From contig NC_135564.1 of NCBI RefSeq assembly GCF_964340395.1, positions 9,147,361-9,211,360 on the forward strand: 64,000 bases of DNA, in the 5' to 3' direction. The notes under the pieces were generated by a model. The model ran no database searches. It had not been told where the DNA came from and saw nothing but the letters and a program-made list of their open reading frames with translations. Both the position numbers and the translations under genes were made by a program. This document shows, one piece after another, positions 13,201-41,655 of this stretch (positions are counted from its first letter, which is position 1; each line of letters begins with the position of its first letter). The stretch is from Glandiceps talaboti (taxonomy: Eukaryota > Hemichordata > Enteropneusta > Spengelidae).

Positions 13201-15654
13201 TAGTAAATTATTCATCATATTAGATTCAATACTGTATAACACTAGACCAAAATCTCCCTTCATAACACATACTTAGGGCAATTTTCAATGAGCAGTCCTC
13301 CATGACTCGAATACAAAGACAATCTCCCATGAAGATGAACTCCCATTTATAACATGCCTCTCGGTTTAAAAAAATCTAACTTGCTGACAATGACTGACAG
13401 GTGGCAAGACTGACAAGATTACTTAAATTTCTAGGTTGTTATTCCTCATCATATGAATTTCATATCAATTCAGAAGTTGTATCACTGGTACGTCAAAAGC
13501 TTGTGGTCACATGGTATATTAATTAAATCTGTATGACTAGTGGCTATATTGAAAAAAACATGTCTCCTGAAGTCTATCATAAGTTTCCTTACCAATCCCA
13601 AATTCCGTTGTCGTCAGGTTCAATTAATCTTCCTTCATGTTCATTAGGATGTACTATACCATCAGCTTTGTGTTCAGGATGCCATGTCTGTTGAACAAAT
13701 AAATCAGTAACTATATCCTTCAAATTATATTATGTATGCCTCTCACATTCTCCCCCTTTTCATACTGATTTACATATGTCCAATATGATATCTCATCTTT
13801 GTGGAAGGTTTGAAATAAATCAGATATTGGATGTCTGAGAAATGAGTTATTGCAGACGGTCGGACAATGGATAGACAGATAGACTGTAATTGTAACTGTC
13901 CCACCTTTGAGAAACTAAAAAGTATATTTAGTGTTAAATCTGTACTTTTTTTATTTGACCTCTAACATCTGTAAGGTCACAATCCACCAAGTGATGACCC
14001 ATTTTTTCCCATATCAAAATTATCCCTACCTGCCAGTCAGCTGGTAAATCCTCCTCTGGTACAGATAGTTCATGAACTGTAAAATCAAAACCCGTTATTG
14101 ATCTTGACATTTCAAGACTCACTCTCAGATATTTCCTGAGTCCTACAGGACCATAGATTTCTAGTGGGTCATCTCTTTCTCAGCATGTCTGTCCTACAGT
14201 GCACATTAAACCTGGTAAACCAAACAGCTGAATTGAAACAGAAACTTTTTAAAGTGGTCAACTAACTTGAACATGAACTCATAAATTACGAGGGAGGTGG
14301 GTAGGTTAGGTAAGTAGGGTGGGTGAGTATAGGTACATTGTGTGTGTGTGTGTGTGTGTAGGTGTATATGTATGTATGTACATACACGTATGTATGTATG
14401 TACGTACATATGTACGTATGTATGTATGTATGTATGTATATATGTATGTATGTATGTCTGTATGTATGTATGTATGTATGTATGTATGTATGTATGTATG
14501 TATGTATGTACGTACGTACGTACGTACGTACGTACGTACGTATGTTAGCTTATCTATCTGTCTATTAGACTACTATCTATCCAGTATTTCAGCTGTTTAC
14601 ATTGCACAAAACTATTCATGTTCATTCATTAAAACAATAATTTAAGTGTATGTATATACTTACATGGTCTCCATGGAGATGAGTGATGAATATTTTTGTA
14701 ATTTTTCCTGGTCTTACGTTACTTTTCTGTATCTGTATCTGACTGCCTTCTCCGCAATCAAATAACCAACACTCACCATCTGAGAATAAAAAGTCATTAT
14801 CCACATGACTACCCATCACAGTTGTTCTGTTGCTATGGCTGTGGTCTTAGTTGCTAGGCATAATTGTATCCATTTGTAAATTGTATTGATGTGATTTCTT
14901 AACTGTTGATATCTTTGCAATAGACTTGTCATTTTTCTTTTGCTTGAGACTTGTCTCTTTTTGTTGCTATGGACATTGCCTTAGTTACTTAGTTAATAAT
15001 TGTGTCCCTTTTTTGAATGCTTAGGATTATATTCACTTGACTTCTGAGCATGGTTATTCCGTTTCCAAATGACACTGACATTTACCGTTACACCCTGCAC
15101 AGGCCAAGTTATTGTCTTTGAACAGAAAATACCGATTACATGTATGTTGTATACCTTGGTTGTTGTACATCACAACAACAAGTATCTACATCATTGGTTC
15201 TGTAGTATTTGAAATAGGAGTCAAAACGTTCCAAATCAGCATCAACTTTTCTGATTTTTCATAAGTTCCACGTGAGGAGGTATAATGTTATTTCCTTCAT
15301 TCAGCTGGAAAATACTAAAGGCCGTCTAGCAACTCATAGTGATAAGGCCACTTAGGTCTGCACTTATATTTTCTTTGGCTGAACGAAGACAAATCTTCGG
15401 GAATAACAGCTAAACATACCCACTAATGCAAAGAAGCCATTATTCAGAAACAAGTGACATTGATGAGACTCGAACCTGAAATCTACAGATTATAAGCTGG
15501 TCATTCTTACAATCTAGCTAATAATATGACTCCACTGTCACTCAGATATTACAATATATTATCCATTATACTTACCATGTCGAAAAGCTATACATGATAC
15601 TCCTCGATGTGGGCTCGGGAAACAAGATGCCGTTCCAAGAAATGTCAAATCCAT
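10284..15654 (-). CDS. ELAC1: tRNase Z short form (ELAC1-like), nine exons, with an in-frame TGA
   Basis: ELAC1 enzymes are zinc-dependent endonucleases of the metallo-beta-lactamase fold that cut tRNA 3' trailers. Exons in coding order: 15654-15576, 14779-14664, 14227-14030, 13687-13593, 13136-13041, 12394-12246, 11571-11440, 10998-10904, 10397-10284. All phases agree and the total is 358 codons including the final TAG, close to the ~363 residues of vertebrate ELAC1. Recognisable parts: start [32 protein letters not shown]; the metal-binding motif THLHGDH ending exon 2; [10 protein letters not shown] and [17 protein letters not shown] in exon 3; [21 protein letters not shown] and [16 protein letters not shown]; and the end [13 protein letters not shown]. 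Exon 3 contains one TGA (+ strand bases 14178-14180) between CTVGQTC and [11 protein letters not shown], where relatives have a sense codon. It could be an assembly error, an allele, or a real nonsense change; everything else looks intact. Confidence 0.93.
14340..14543. repeat. GT / TATG / TACG microsatellite cluster in an ELAC1 intron
   Basis: A (GT)n run is followed by (TATG)n and then (TACG)n. It lies between ELAC1 exons 2 and 3, about 115 bp from exon 3. Open frames across it ([13 protein letters not shown]) are repeat artefacts. Confidence 0.95.
15287..15411. mobile_element. Short palindromic MITE, family P copy 1
   Basis: This is one of four related palindromic ~125-150 bp sequences in the window. 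It has TTTCCTTCATTCAGCTGGAAA at the left and TTTCTTTGGCTGAACGAAG at the right in inverted orientation, and a central block resembling AGTCACTAGATGAGTAGTGA. This copy is diverged. It lies in ELAC1 intron 1. Confidence 0.6.
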
Positions 15655-17373
15655 AACTTAAATCAAAGATTAGGTGTGATGTCATCAACTTATAAGCATG
15701 ATGGCTTCATATACATAACTGGTGATGGTTACTTCTATTATAATTCCTATCATAAAATTAGAAAGAGGATATGGAAAATATATCGTTCATGGTTCCAAGA
15801 ATCACTAGGACAGTACAATATAGTGGCATGACTACTCCAGTTAATGGGTAATGAGAGAGCTTTCAACAAAAGACAGGTGAAGAAATACTATAGTACATGT
15901 CTGACTTTTTTATTCCAGCGTTGAAAATACTAATTACTAACAGACCAGAGTATAAACTATAGTGAGTGTCAGTTAGGCGACATGATGCTCTTAATGTCTG
16001 GTACATTTTTTCTGTAAAACAAAATACAGACACTGATACTAGCAGTCGCAATATACACTGCTACATTTTATCTCACTGTGAACACATATCAACATCATTG
16101 CCAGATATAAGGGGAGGGGGGGGGGGGTGAAACAAGGATTAGATTCAAACACAAAATGGTTTATTTCACAGTCAGATAAAATGTAAATTTCATGTGTGCA
16201 CACTATCAGCTGTTGTAAATTCTGTGTCTGTAATTTGTAACCAAAAATGTTGTGTGAGATGTAAAAATCTTTCTGGTTTGGTAGCTAAGTACTAATATGT
16301 CAATTATCTCAATACATTGATGTTGGTACAGAAAATACCACAGGGAGCTCGTCTTCTAATAGTGAATAAGTTGAAATACTATGTAAATGATATGAAATAT
16401 AAGATAAAATGAATTACATAATTATATAATTATTTAGTCAGGGCTCTTTTTTGAGAGATCGAGAATGTGTGTCTTGACTAGATACATCAAACCTGGCTGA
16501 CCCATCCGATGTCAAAATAGACAGCCATGACCAAATGTATATATCTGTGTGTATAGGGGCATAACCATGGTAACAGGGCATGTAGCAGTGTGCTCCAAGG
16601 ACTGCATAAGTTGGTAAAGAACGCCCATCAACTTGTCTGATAAACTTAATACCCATGTGTGTATGCAGTTCTTGCAAAATTAGTGGTAATTAATGACCAA
16701 ACCATCTCTGTGGCAGCGTATATAACATTAACACTCTCACAACTGACAACAAAATAATACGTGGGCAATTCCGCAAGTGTATTCCACGTGCACATTCCAT
16801 TGAGGAAGTCATACATGTAGCATGGGGGGGTCGGAGGAAATTAATACCATTAGTCTAAGCACAGCTGTTGAAAAAATTGAGTAACCCTGTCCTTTATTGC
16901 TGTCCTGGCTCAACCATATTCTGCAAGTGTCTTGGTTGGCCCCCCATACCCTTGTCTTCTTTCCAGTGCTCCTGTAAGACTAATAGTGTATGTGTGTGAT
17001 TCCCCCCCCCCCCCGGTGATCCCCTCCCACATTCAATGATTTATGATGGATCTACTGAAATCTCCTTTGACCTTACCCAGTGTTGATTCTAGACAGCATA
17101 AAATGGATCTGTGTACATACTAAGTGTACAATGCATCGAACATTTATACGTACCAAACCATATCATGCATATAACTGTCGGTTGTCGAGCGATCTTGATT
17201 TCAATCGCGAGATTAATGACCTTTCCACTTTGACCTAGAAACATGGGCGTTCTTTGTGTCACGTGTTATAATGACGACGTCTCATCATCGCGTAGCGCAG
17301 TGTACTGGGTCAACCTCAGGTTAAAACGTAAAATACCCGGATCGTGTCTGGAAACTGAGACCCGAATGTTACC
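15655..17373. promoter_or_regulatory. Intergenic region between head-to-head ELAC1 and thioesterase genes; CpG-rich candidate bidirectional promoter near 17180-17373
   Basis: The two start codons face away from each other. The 190 bp before the + strand ATG are clearly richer in CG dinucleotides than the surrounding AT-rich DNA, and contain a CACGTG E-box at about 17261 and a TGACGACGTC CRE-like site at about 17272. An acceptor-like sequence just before the ELAC1 ATG suggests a 5'UTR intron, so ELAC1 transcription may also start near 17.2 kb. The remainder (15.7-17.1 kb) shows no gene. The promoter call is inference from position and composition. Confidence 0.45.
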
Positions 17374-19016
<1,643 letters not shown>

Positions 19017-21985
19017 ATATAGGCCATATAAGATAATTATGTATTTCTGATAACCCGACTAACCTTTTGCTATAGTTTAGGCTGCCAACTCTAAACTTTT
19101 TTTTACATTAAAAAAGGTAACATAATGAGAATTTATATCTAATTCTGTGTAAATTTTCTTTACAAAGTATCTTTGATCATTTATTTTTAAATCCCATTCC
19201 AGAGAAGCCATGTCTTTTAAGACTGGAGTAAGTTATATTTACACAGTATAGTCTGCATATTGAGTTTGTGTACTTTTACATATACCGTATTTACTCGCAT
19301 TAGCGCCCTCACATGGGCAAGTGTTTTGTAATTTACATCGGTTACAGCTTATCAAACTATCAAAGAAGTATTGTGACCAAATGAGTAGTTAGTCTTTGAG
19401 CTGAAGCAATTTCTCAAGAAAAAATAAAAAGTAAAGAAATAAAATATAAAGATAAAAATGCTGACATACATAGCCTATTGTCTGAATGTTATCGGCAACA
19501 AACAATTTTTGCCTAATTATATAGTCAGGCATCATATAAATTCATGATATAAACGTGGCAAATTATATCATAAATTTATGTGACTGACACATCTGACAAT
19601 GTGTGTTGCCTTAATGAGATAAACATATTATAACAGATGATTAAAAAATACCTCACACAGAGAATTTGGTGGCTTGAACAACTACTTTTATGTAATGAAA
19701 TAAGATGACCATAGAATACAAGACAATATGATAAAAACCAAAGGTAATGGAATTTGCATGTTTGCATAAATTACACTAAAAAAACCTAATTTTTGCAGCA
19801 TTACACAGTGCACAAATAGTATATAGAAATACAACACCAAATGATAAATACTAAAGGTAATTTGTATATCTGCGTAAATTACATAACTATACCTGTAGAA
19901 ATACAAGAATAAATAATGACAAACAATTTAGTAAATTGCACATAAAAAAATGGATTTTTGAAGCATGCATAAGATGCAATGCCGGGCAATTTTGTTCATC
20001 ATTTCAAGGAATGTGAACCATTAAAGAAAATCTTTGAAGTAATACAATAAAGGAAGATTAAGGAAAATACTTGTTTGCGTGATATTGACTAAAGTTATCG
20101 CAAAAATTGAAATAATGAAAACTAACTTCTTTCTTACAATGATAGCAGAGAATTATTTTATAGTCACCGAATACTATATTTAAATTTAGGAGAAAAATGT
20201 GTAAAACAAGATGATACCCCCACCCCCACCCCCAATTTCGTTGTCGTTACAAAAAGACAAGGAACAAGTTTTCATAAAGCAATTTAACGAGATTTAGGCA
20301 ACTTTGATTTTCAGAGAAATTTGTCCCTTGGGTGCACTCTACCTTAAAATCAAATAGCTGTTAATTGTTGTAAGCATTCCCAAAAAAGTGGGTATTAGAT
20401 CAGGGTCACTTTTCGAGGATTTGGGATTGGCTGAAGTATTTTTGGATCTCAGTAAAAACCAGGCTTTAGAGAATGAGAAACAAACAAAAAAACTAGCATG
20501 ACCAAGTAAGCAAATAGTAGAGAGGACTACTGCCCAAGCCAATTATGTGAAAGTTTGTGTGTGTGCAGGCTAAAGTGACCTTTTGCAACTGCACAGTTGT
20601 TTTTTTTTCAATGTTCAGTGACCTTCGAGTCTGGAGTTATATATCTCTCACACTTTATTGTCCTACAACAAAAGACTTCACAAACTGCCAATGAAAACTT
20701 GTGTATTGAGAATGACTAGAGGGTAAAGTAAAAATAAGCCACTGTATAATAGGTAGACAGAGTGTAACTGCAGGTTAGGACAGCGGTACGACTGGCTTGT
20801 CAAGATAGCTTGACTGCATTTGCATGTCTGTGTCCTATGATCACCAAAACAATGTGATATATTGTAATCTATACTGTATAAAGAAGGTAAATAACTCTTA
20901 GACTGGAGTTGACGTCCCATCAAGGAACCTGACATCTAGTTTGTGAGTATTCATTTCATAATATATTATGCTGCTTCAACATTCTTTAAATCTATTATGA
21001 TGGTTTGTCTGTTTGATGTTAGCTTTTTATGTGATGTAACTGTCGCCTTATCTTAATACCAAATGACAATCCTGTGCTTGTATGCATGGTTATATACCCT
21101 GATAGATATTTCGTAGTAGGAAGTAGTACACCATAGCAGTGAGGCTTAGAGAGGGCAGTCAATAATACCATGACAATTAATTGCTACAAGCTTTATTGCT
21201 CCCCATGTAATGAGCACAGCCTATATGTATATCATATTTTGGAATGTTGCATGCTCTTGTTAAATTTCTAGATCTTCTCAAAATCTAACTGCAGTGTCTT
21301 TACAGCTAGATCATATTCTGTATGTAGATAGAGTCATCAGTGCAGACCATTACCAAGTATGTTAAATATAACTTGTAATAGTGCTGTGATAGCCATGAAA
21401 CCCTATATGTTAATTAGGTCTTTGAAAGGACTAATTAGTAGAGCTGTTAATAATATTGTTAGCATTCTGAACTACGTCACTCCTTCAGCTGTTTCTTGCC
21501 TTTTTAACATGAGCATTCCATTTGTTCTCAAATTGTCTCACTTCTTGTAGTGTCTAACTGAGATTTGTGTTTTGGAGATGTAAGGATTAGATAGACAACA
21601 TTCTCTTGTTAAAGGCCCTTTTTTTGGATAGGTCTGCCAGTCAATGGTTTTTCTAAATGTAATCGAACATGGGGTCTTTATGAGCACAGTGCTGTAGGTA
21701 TGATGTAATGGGTGTGTGATATGTGTGTTTACAACTTTATAAGTAAACAATGGGCTGAGTATTCAGTCAGAGTGCTACTTAGCATGTCTAGGTAGGAATT
21801 GTATCATTATTGTTGAAATAATAACAATTGTACCACAGGTTTTCAGTTTTGATGGAAAACGTTATTTTAAGGCTAATACTTTAAAAAAATTCTGCAGATT
21901 GGTTTAAAAATATTTTTAACATTTGGTTCTTCCTATTTTTACAGCTAGTATTTGTGGCTCAGTTAAAGCTCTTAACTAAAGAATC
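19017..21985. other. Intergenic region before UGP2
   Basis: No coding exon is recognised on either strand. It must contain the 3'UTR of the thioesterase gene and probably a 5'UTR exon and promoter of UGP2. The acceptor (ttttacag) ending at about 21943, 43 bp before the UGP2 ATG, implies an upstream non-coding exon that I cannot place. Several AT-rich open frames look random. Confidence 0.45.
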
Positions 21986-37949
<15,964 letters not shown>

Positions 37950-39271
37950 TCATGATGGACTAAAAAGAATTGTTTCTGGCAACCTTAGAATCTTTGATCA
38001 CTAGTCACAATGAACTGTCGGTTTCTGGCTTTGCCTTTCTGAAAGACTGTTAACATCATCAGTAGAACATTCTGACAAACCTCTTAGAGGAGTGTCTTTG
38101 GACGGTGCCGTTGAAGAGATTGTGGTTTCAAATATGATAATGCAGTGGAAACTCTGAGGCCAATGCTAATATTTGAAAACAGTGGCAGTAACAGAGAGAA
38201 TGTCAGCAAAACCAGGTCTGGTAGAAATCCAGAGACATACTGAGCAGGCAGGCACCTATGATAACAATGCTGTCAGAGGTATTTTAGAGAAATTGAATAC
38301 CATGGATACAAATATTTGATGCTTCTGTACAGTTTGACAACAGCACAGCACTTTCTAACATCCTTCCATTTTAAAATGACGTGTTGTCTAATTTTAAGAT
38401 GACAGCATTTAATACCATTATTTACTGCAGCTACATCTTTTCATAAGATTTTATTTTGTGATAACAGGATTATTTCTCATTTTTGTGTGATTGTTTATTG
38501 AACTATGGGACTATAATGAGCATATGAATATACAGAATACCTTCATTTTCGAATTGCCAAGTCTTGGAAAATTATGATAATAATTGTATTGGTAGTTCTT
38601 GCTTCCTTGTTTGTGATCAGTACAATAGCAGATACGACCTTATTGCATTGACACGATGATTTGAAGGTTGGATTTTTATAGATCATTTTCAAAGCAAGAT
38701 ATTCATTATCCAAGTTTTCAAGTACAGATTGTTTTTTTATGTGATGTCAATTATTACGCAAGTGTTTGTTAATTTGTTTACATACAATTAAGTTAGGATT
38801 TGGAAAAGGCCTTTTGCAGCTGTTTACAAATATTATTTTTTCATTGTTTATTTTCTACTTTTTTTTAAAAACTTGTAAACATGTTTTTTTCCCTACAAGG
38901 TGTCATGTAATAAAGTAATGATTTGAATAAGACTACAGGGGTCACTGACATCCTCATAGGGTTGCCACTTGGGGACACACAGTAGAAGTAACTCATTAAG
39001 GTAGCCAAAGAAAGGCTTGTCCAGACAAGAACAGTTAAATTTATTTAGAAAGAAAAAAACACACCTTTTCAAATCGTTACTTTAATGCATGACATGTTGT
39101 AGAGAAGAATACTTTTGAAAAATAAAAAAAAAGTCAAACAGTAAACAATAAAGAATAAAAGAAATATTTGTAAACAAATACAAAGGCCTTTTCCGAATCC
39201 CCGTTCATGATGCGATGTTAATTTGTTTCTAGATTCTAGTATGTACATAGAAGTGTAAATGTATCAACAGC

Positions 39272-39325
<54 letters not shown>
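39272..39325. repeat. (TTG)n microsatellite
   Basis: Eighteen TTG units, in the distal 3'UTR or just past the end of UGP2. Confidence 0.97.
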
Positions 39326-40117
39326 GAATATTAACATGGAAAATTAATTAGAACAAGGAATTTGGTTTTTTTTATATAAATAGTTTGTGTACATTTGAAT
39401 GTGGTTTTGTTTTACCTTTGAGCTCACTATCTAAGTTTAAATTGAGAATGTGAATAAAAAAGTTTACACAGTCTAAAACATGGCACTTTGTGTTTTCATT
39501 CAAAAATGCACATTATACTCTTAACATCTGATGACACCATTTACATACTGTATTCGACCTGATTAGTGCAAGTCCTCTGGCTATTCGGTTACATATCTGC
39601 CAAAGATATGATAGCTGTGGTTGTTTACTGGGTCTTCGCATTCATTTCATGAGTTATTGAAAAAATTGGGTCACACTGGGTTGTTTTCAAGAGCCTCATT
39701 GTCAGGTGTTTGGGTACAAGTAATAAATGTCATCCTGCAATACAAGTAGAGCGCACGAGGTCGGAGTGTATATAAGCGGGCTGAGGAAGACATTTATCTT
39801 GGACCCTGACTAATTGCTCCCTGCTGTTTGTATCCTTCCCAGGGAGCAATTCATACACTTTATCCCCATTTGTAATGCATGCATGACAACTCCCGAGGTC
39901 CTACTATGTTTTAATTTTCCATATTCAAAACATATGCTGCCCCTGTCATAGAGTAGTGATGATGCATGTATACAGGCAGGCATTGATAGATATCAGAATT
40001 TTCCATCTGTGGATTTCTATACTTGGAGGGACTGTAAAATCTATGGACCTATGGTGAGGCCGCAGAAAAAATGGCAGGGGCACTGCATGTCTATCTATCT
40101 GTCTGTCTATCTATTAA

Positions 40118-40160
40118 TGTATGTATGTATGTATGTATGTATGTATGTATGTATGTATGC
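40118..40160. repeat. (TATG)n microsatellite
   Basis: About ten TATG units preceded by TCTG/TCTA units, in the intergenic region. Confidence 0.95.
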
Positions 40161-40754
40161 ATGCATTATACATCTTGTTCCTTGGCTCCCTGTTCCCTCA
40201 TGTCACTCATTAGTACATTACAGAGAAGATCACGCCCTCCACCCCCCACCCCCCACCCCCCTTTATATTGTACCGGTATTTTTGAAATTAAAAAGAACTT
40301 TTAGATAATGTGGTGCTGATATGAATCTTGATGACATTACACATACTACCAGAGAGTGTGGTATGGTATAAGTTTTGAAAGAAAAAATTGAAATATAAAG
40401 GTCCACGATTTATAAAGATTAAAGATATATAATACAATCAACTTGCTGCATGGAGCTACTGAAGGGTCAGCATATATTATTAATTTGTGTTCTTTAAAAA
40501 TTGAGCATGATCAAGATAATTGTGTTTCATTATCATTTTTTTAAGACTTTTACTTTTTGTGAGATAGTGAAAAAAGTGAAAATATTCAAATTACAAATCT
40601 AAAACAATATAATTTTTTCAGATTTGAGTTCCTTGCATGAAAATAAGAGTGAAAACTCATCATCTATTTCATTCACGTTGCAAAAAATGATATATAATAA
40701 ATTTTACTATCTCTGTCCAAAAGTAAACATAGTACAGATACTGGGGATCAAAAC

Positions 40755-40866
40755 AATTAAGATATTATTCCCCAATATTTTTCTTTGTTCAGCCCAAGGA
40801 AAATATGAGTGACCTAAGGGGCCTTTGTCAAAACAAGTCACTAGAGAAGTAGTGACAACACTTAGA
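40755..40866. mobile_element. Short palindromic MITE, family P copy 3 (truncated)
   Basis: The left arm and centre (GATATTATTCCCCAATATTT, GTGACCTAAGGGGCC, AGTCACTAGAGAAGTAGTGACAA) match copy 2. The right arm is missing: sequence similarity stops at ACACTTAG, where the G-run element begins. This suggests that element inserted into, or joined at, this copy. Confidence 0.65.
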
Positions 40867-40869
40867 AAC

Positions 40870-41434
40870 TGCGACCGGTCAGTTTCTTTGGCCGGGGGGG
40901 GGGGGGGGGGGTTGGATTAGTAGAAGGGGTCACCCTGTTTTCGAAATTGGCAGTATGGGGTGGGGGAGTAATCCTGTTTTGAAACTTTGTGAAACTTTAG
41001 GATGGGGGGGGGGGTCACTGTGTTTGCGTTTTGATGGAAGAAAAAAATCCATGAATATATAGTAGCATGTGTAGTCGCTAATTTAGTATGACACTCTCTT
41101 ACATGTATAAAGTATTTAGTCAAGCTGAAACACATTTGTTTTACTTATTTGTACTGAAAATAAATGTTGGAGTGTATTAAAAGCCATGTATAAAAGTCCA
41201 CAAAATACCAAATTTACATTCAACCTGGAAAGTGCACATTTTGGGGACATTCAACCTTGATAACTGACTTTGAGTCACGATCAAATACCTGTCATGTAAA
41301 TACGATATATTGGGGGGGGGGGGGTGTCACTATGTTTTCAGTTTTTTTTACAGATGGGGGGGGGGGGGGGTCAGTGACTTTTCATCGGCCCGATGGAAAA
41401 ATCCACCCCGGCTGAAGAAACTGACTTGTCCCTT
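40870..41434. mobile_element. G-run-rich TIR element, family G copy A
   Basis: The left end GACCGGTCAGTTTCTTTGG followed by CCGGGGG and the right end CCGGCTGAAGAAACTGAC, TTGTCCCTTA are inverted copies. The interior has several long G runs followed by GTCACTGTGTTT-like phrases. No transposase. Copy B at 42156-43732 has the same ends. Confidence 0.7.
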
Positions 41435-41655
41435 AGCATAGTGATGTGTGGCATATTGATGTTACATGATTTATAGATTTACATTTGTTTGTTTGGAAAT
41501 CGAATATATAATTAAAAGTTCTGGTAACACAACTATTTACACTGTGGCCCTCGATGAGTAGTTCACCAATCATTAATCATTGTTCCAACAACTACAGAAC
41601 CTGGGTCAAATAACTCAGTCATTTTACGTGTATTACAGACCGCAAGATTCTCCAA

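Larger units (their letters stand above)
37950..41655. other. UGP2 3'UTR and intergenic region before the CBR1-like gene
   Basis: The UGP2 3'UTR probably runs to one of the AATAAA signals, at about 38910 (ATAATAAAG) or 39452 (GAATAAAAAAG). A (TTG)n run lies at 39272-39325 and a (TATG)n run at about 40118-40159. From 40755 to 41437 there are two small mobile elements. No further coding exon is recognised. Confidence 0.5.

Noticed and set aside
14170-14190. TGA in ELAC1 as a selenocysteine codon
   Set aside because: ELAC1 is not a known selenoprotein family, the residue is not at a redox or metal site, and no SECIS was recognised.
14319-14645. Open frames of repeated MYVC / TYVR type
   Set aside because: Translation of GT/TATG/TACG microsatellite within an ELAC1 intron.
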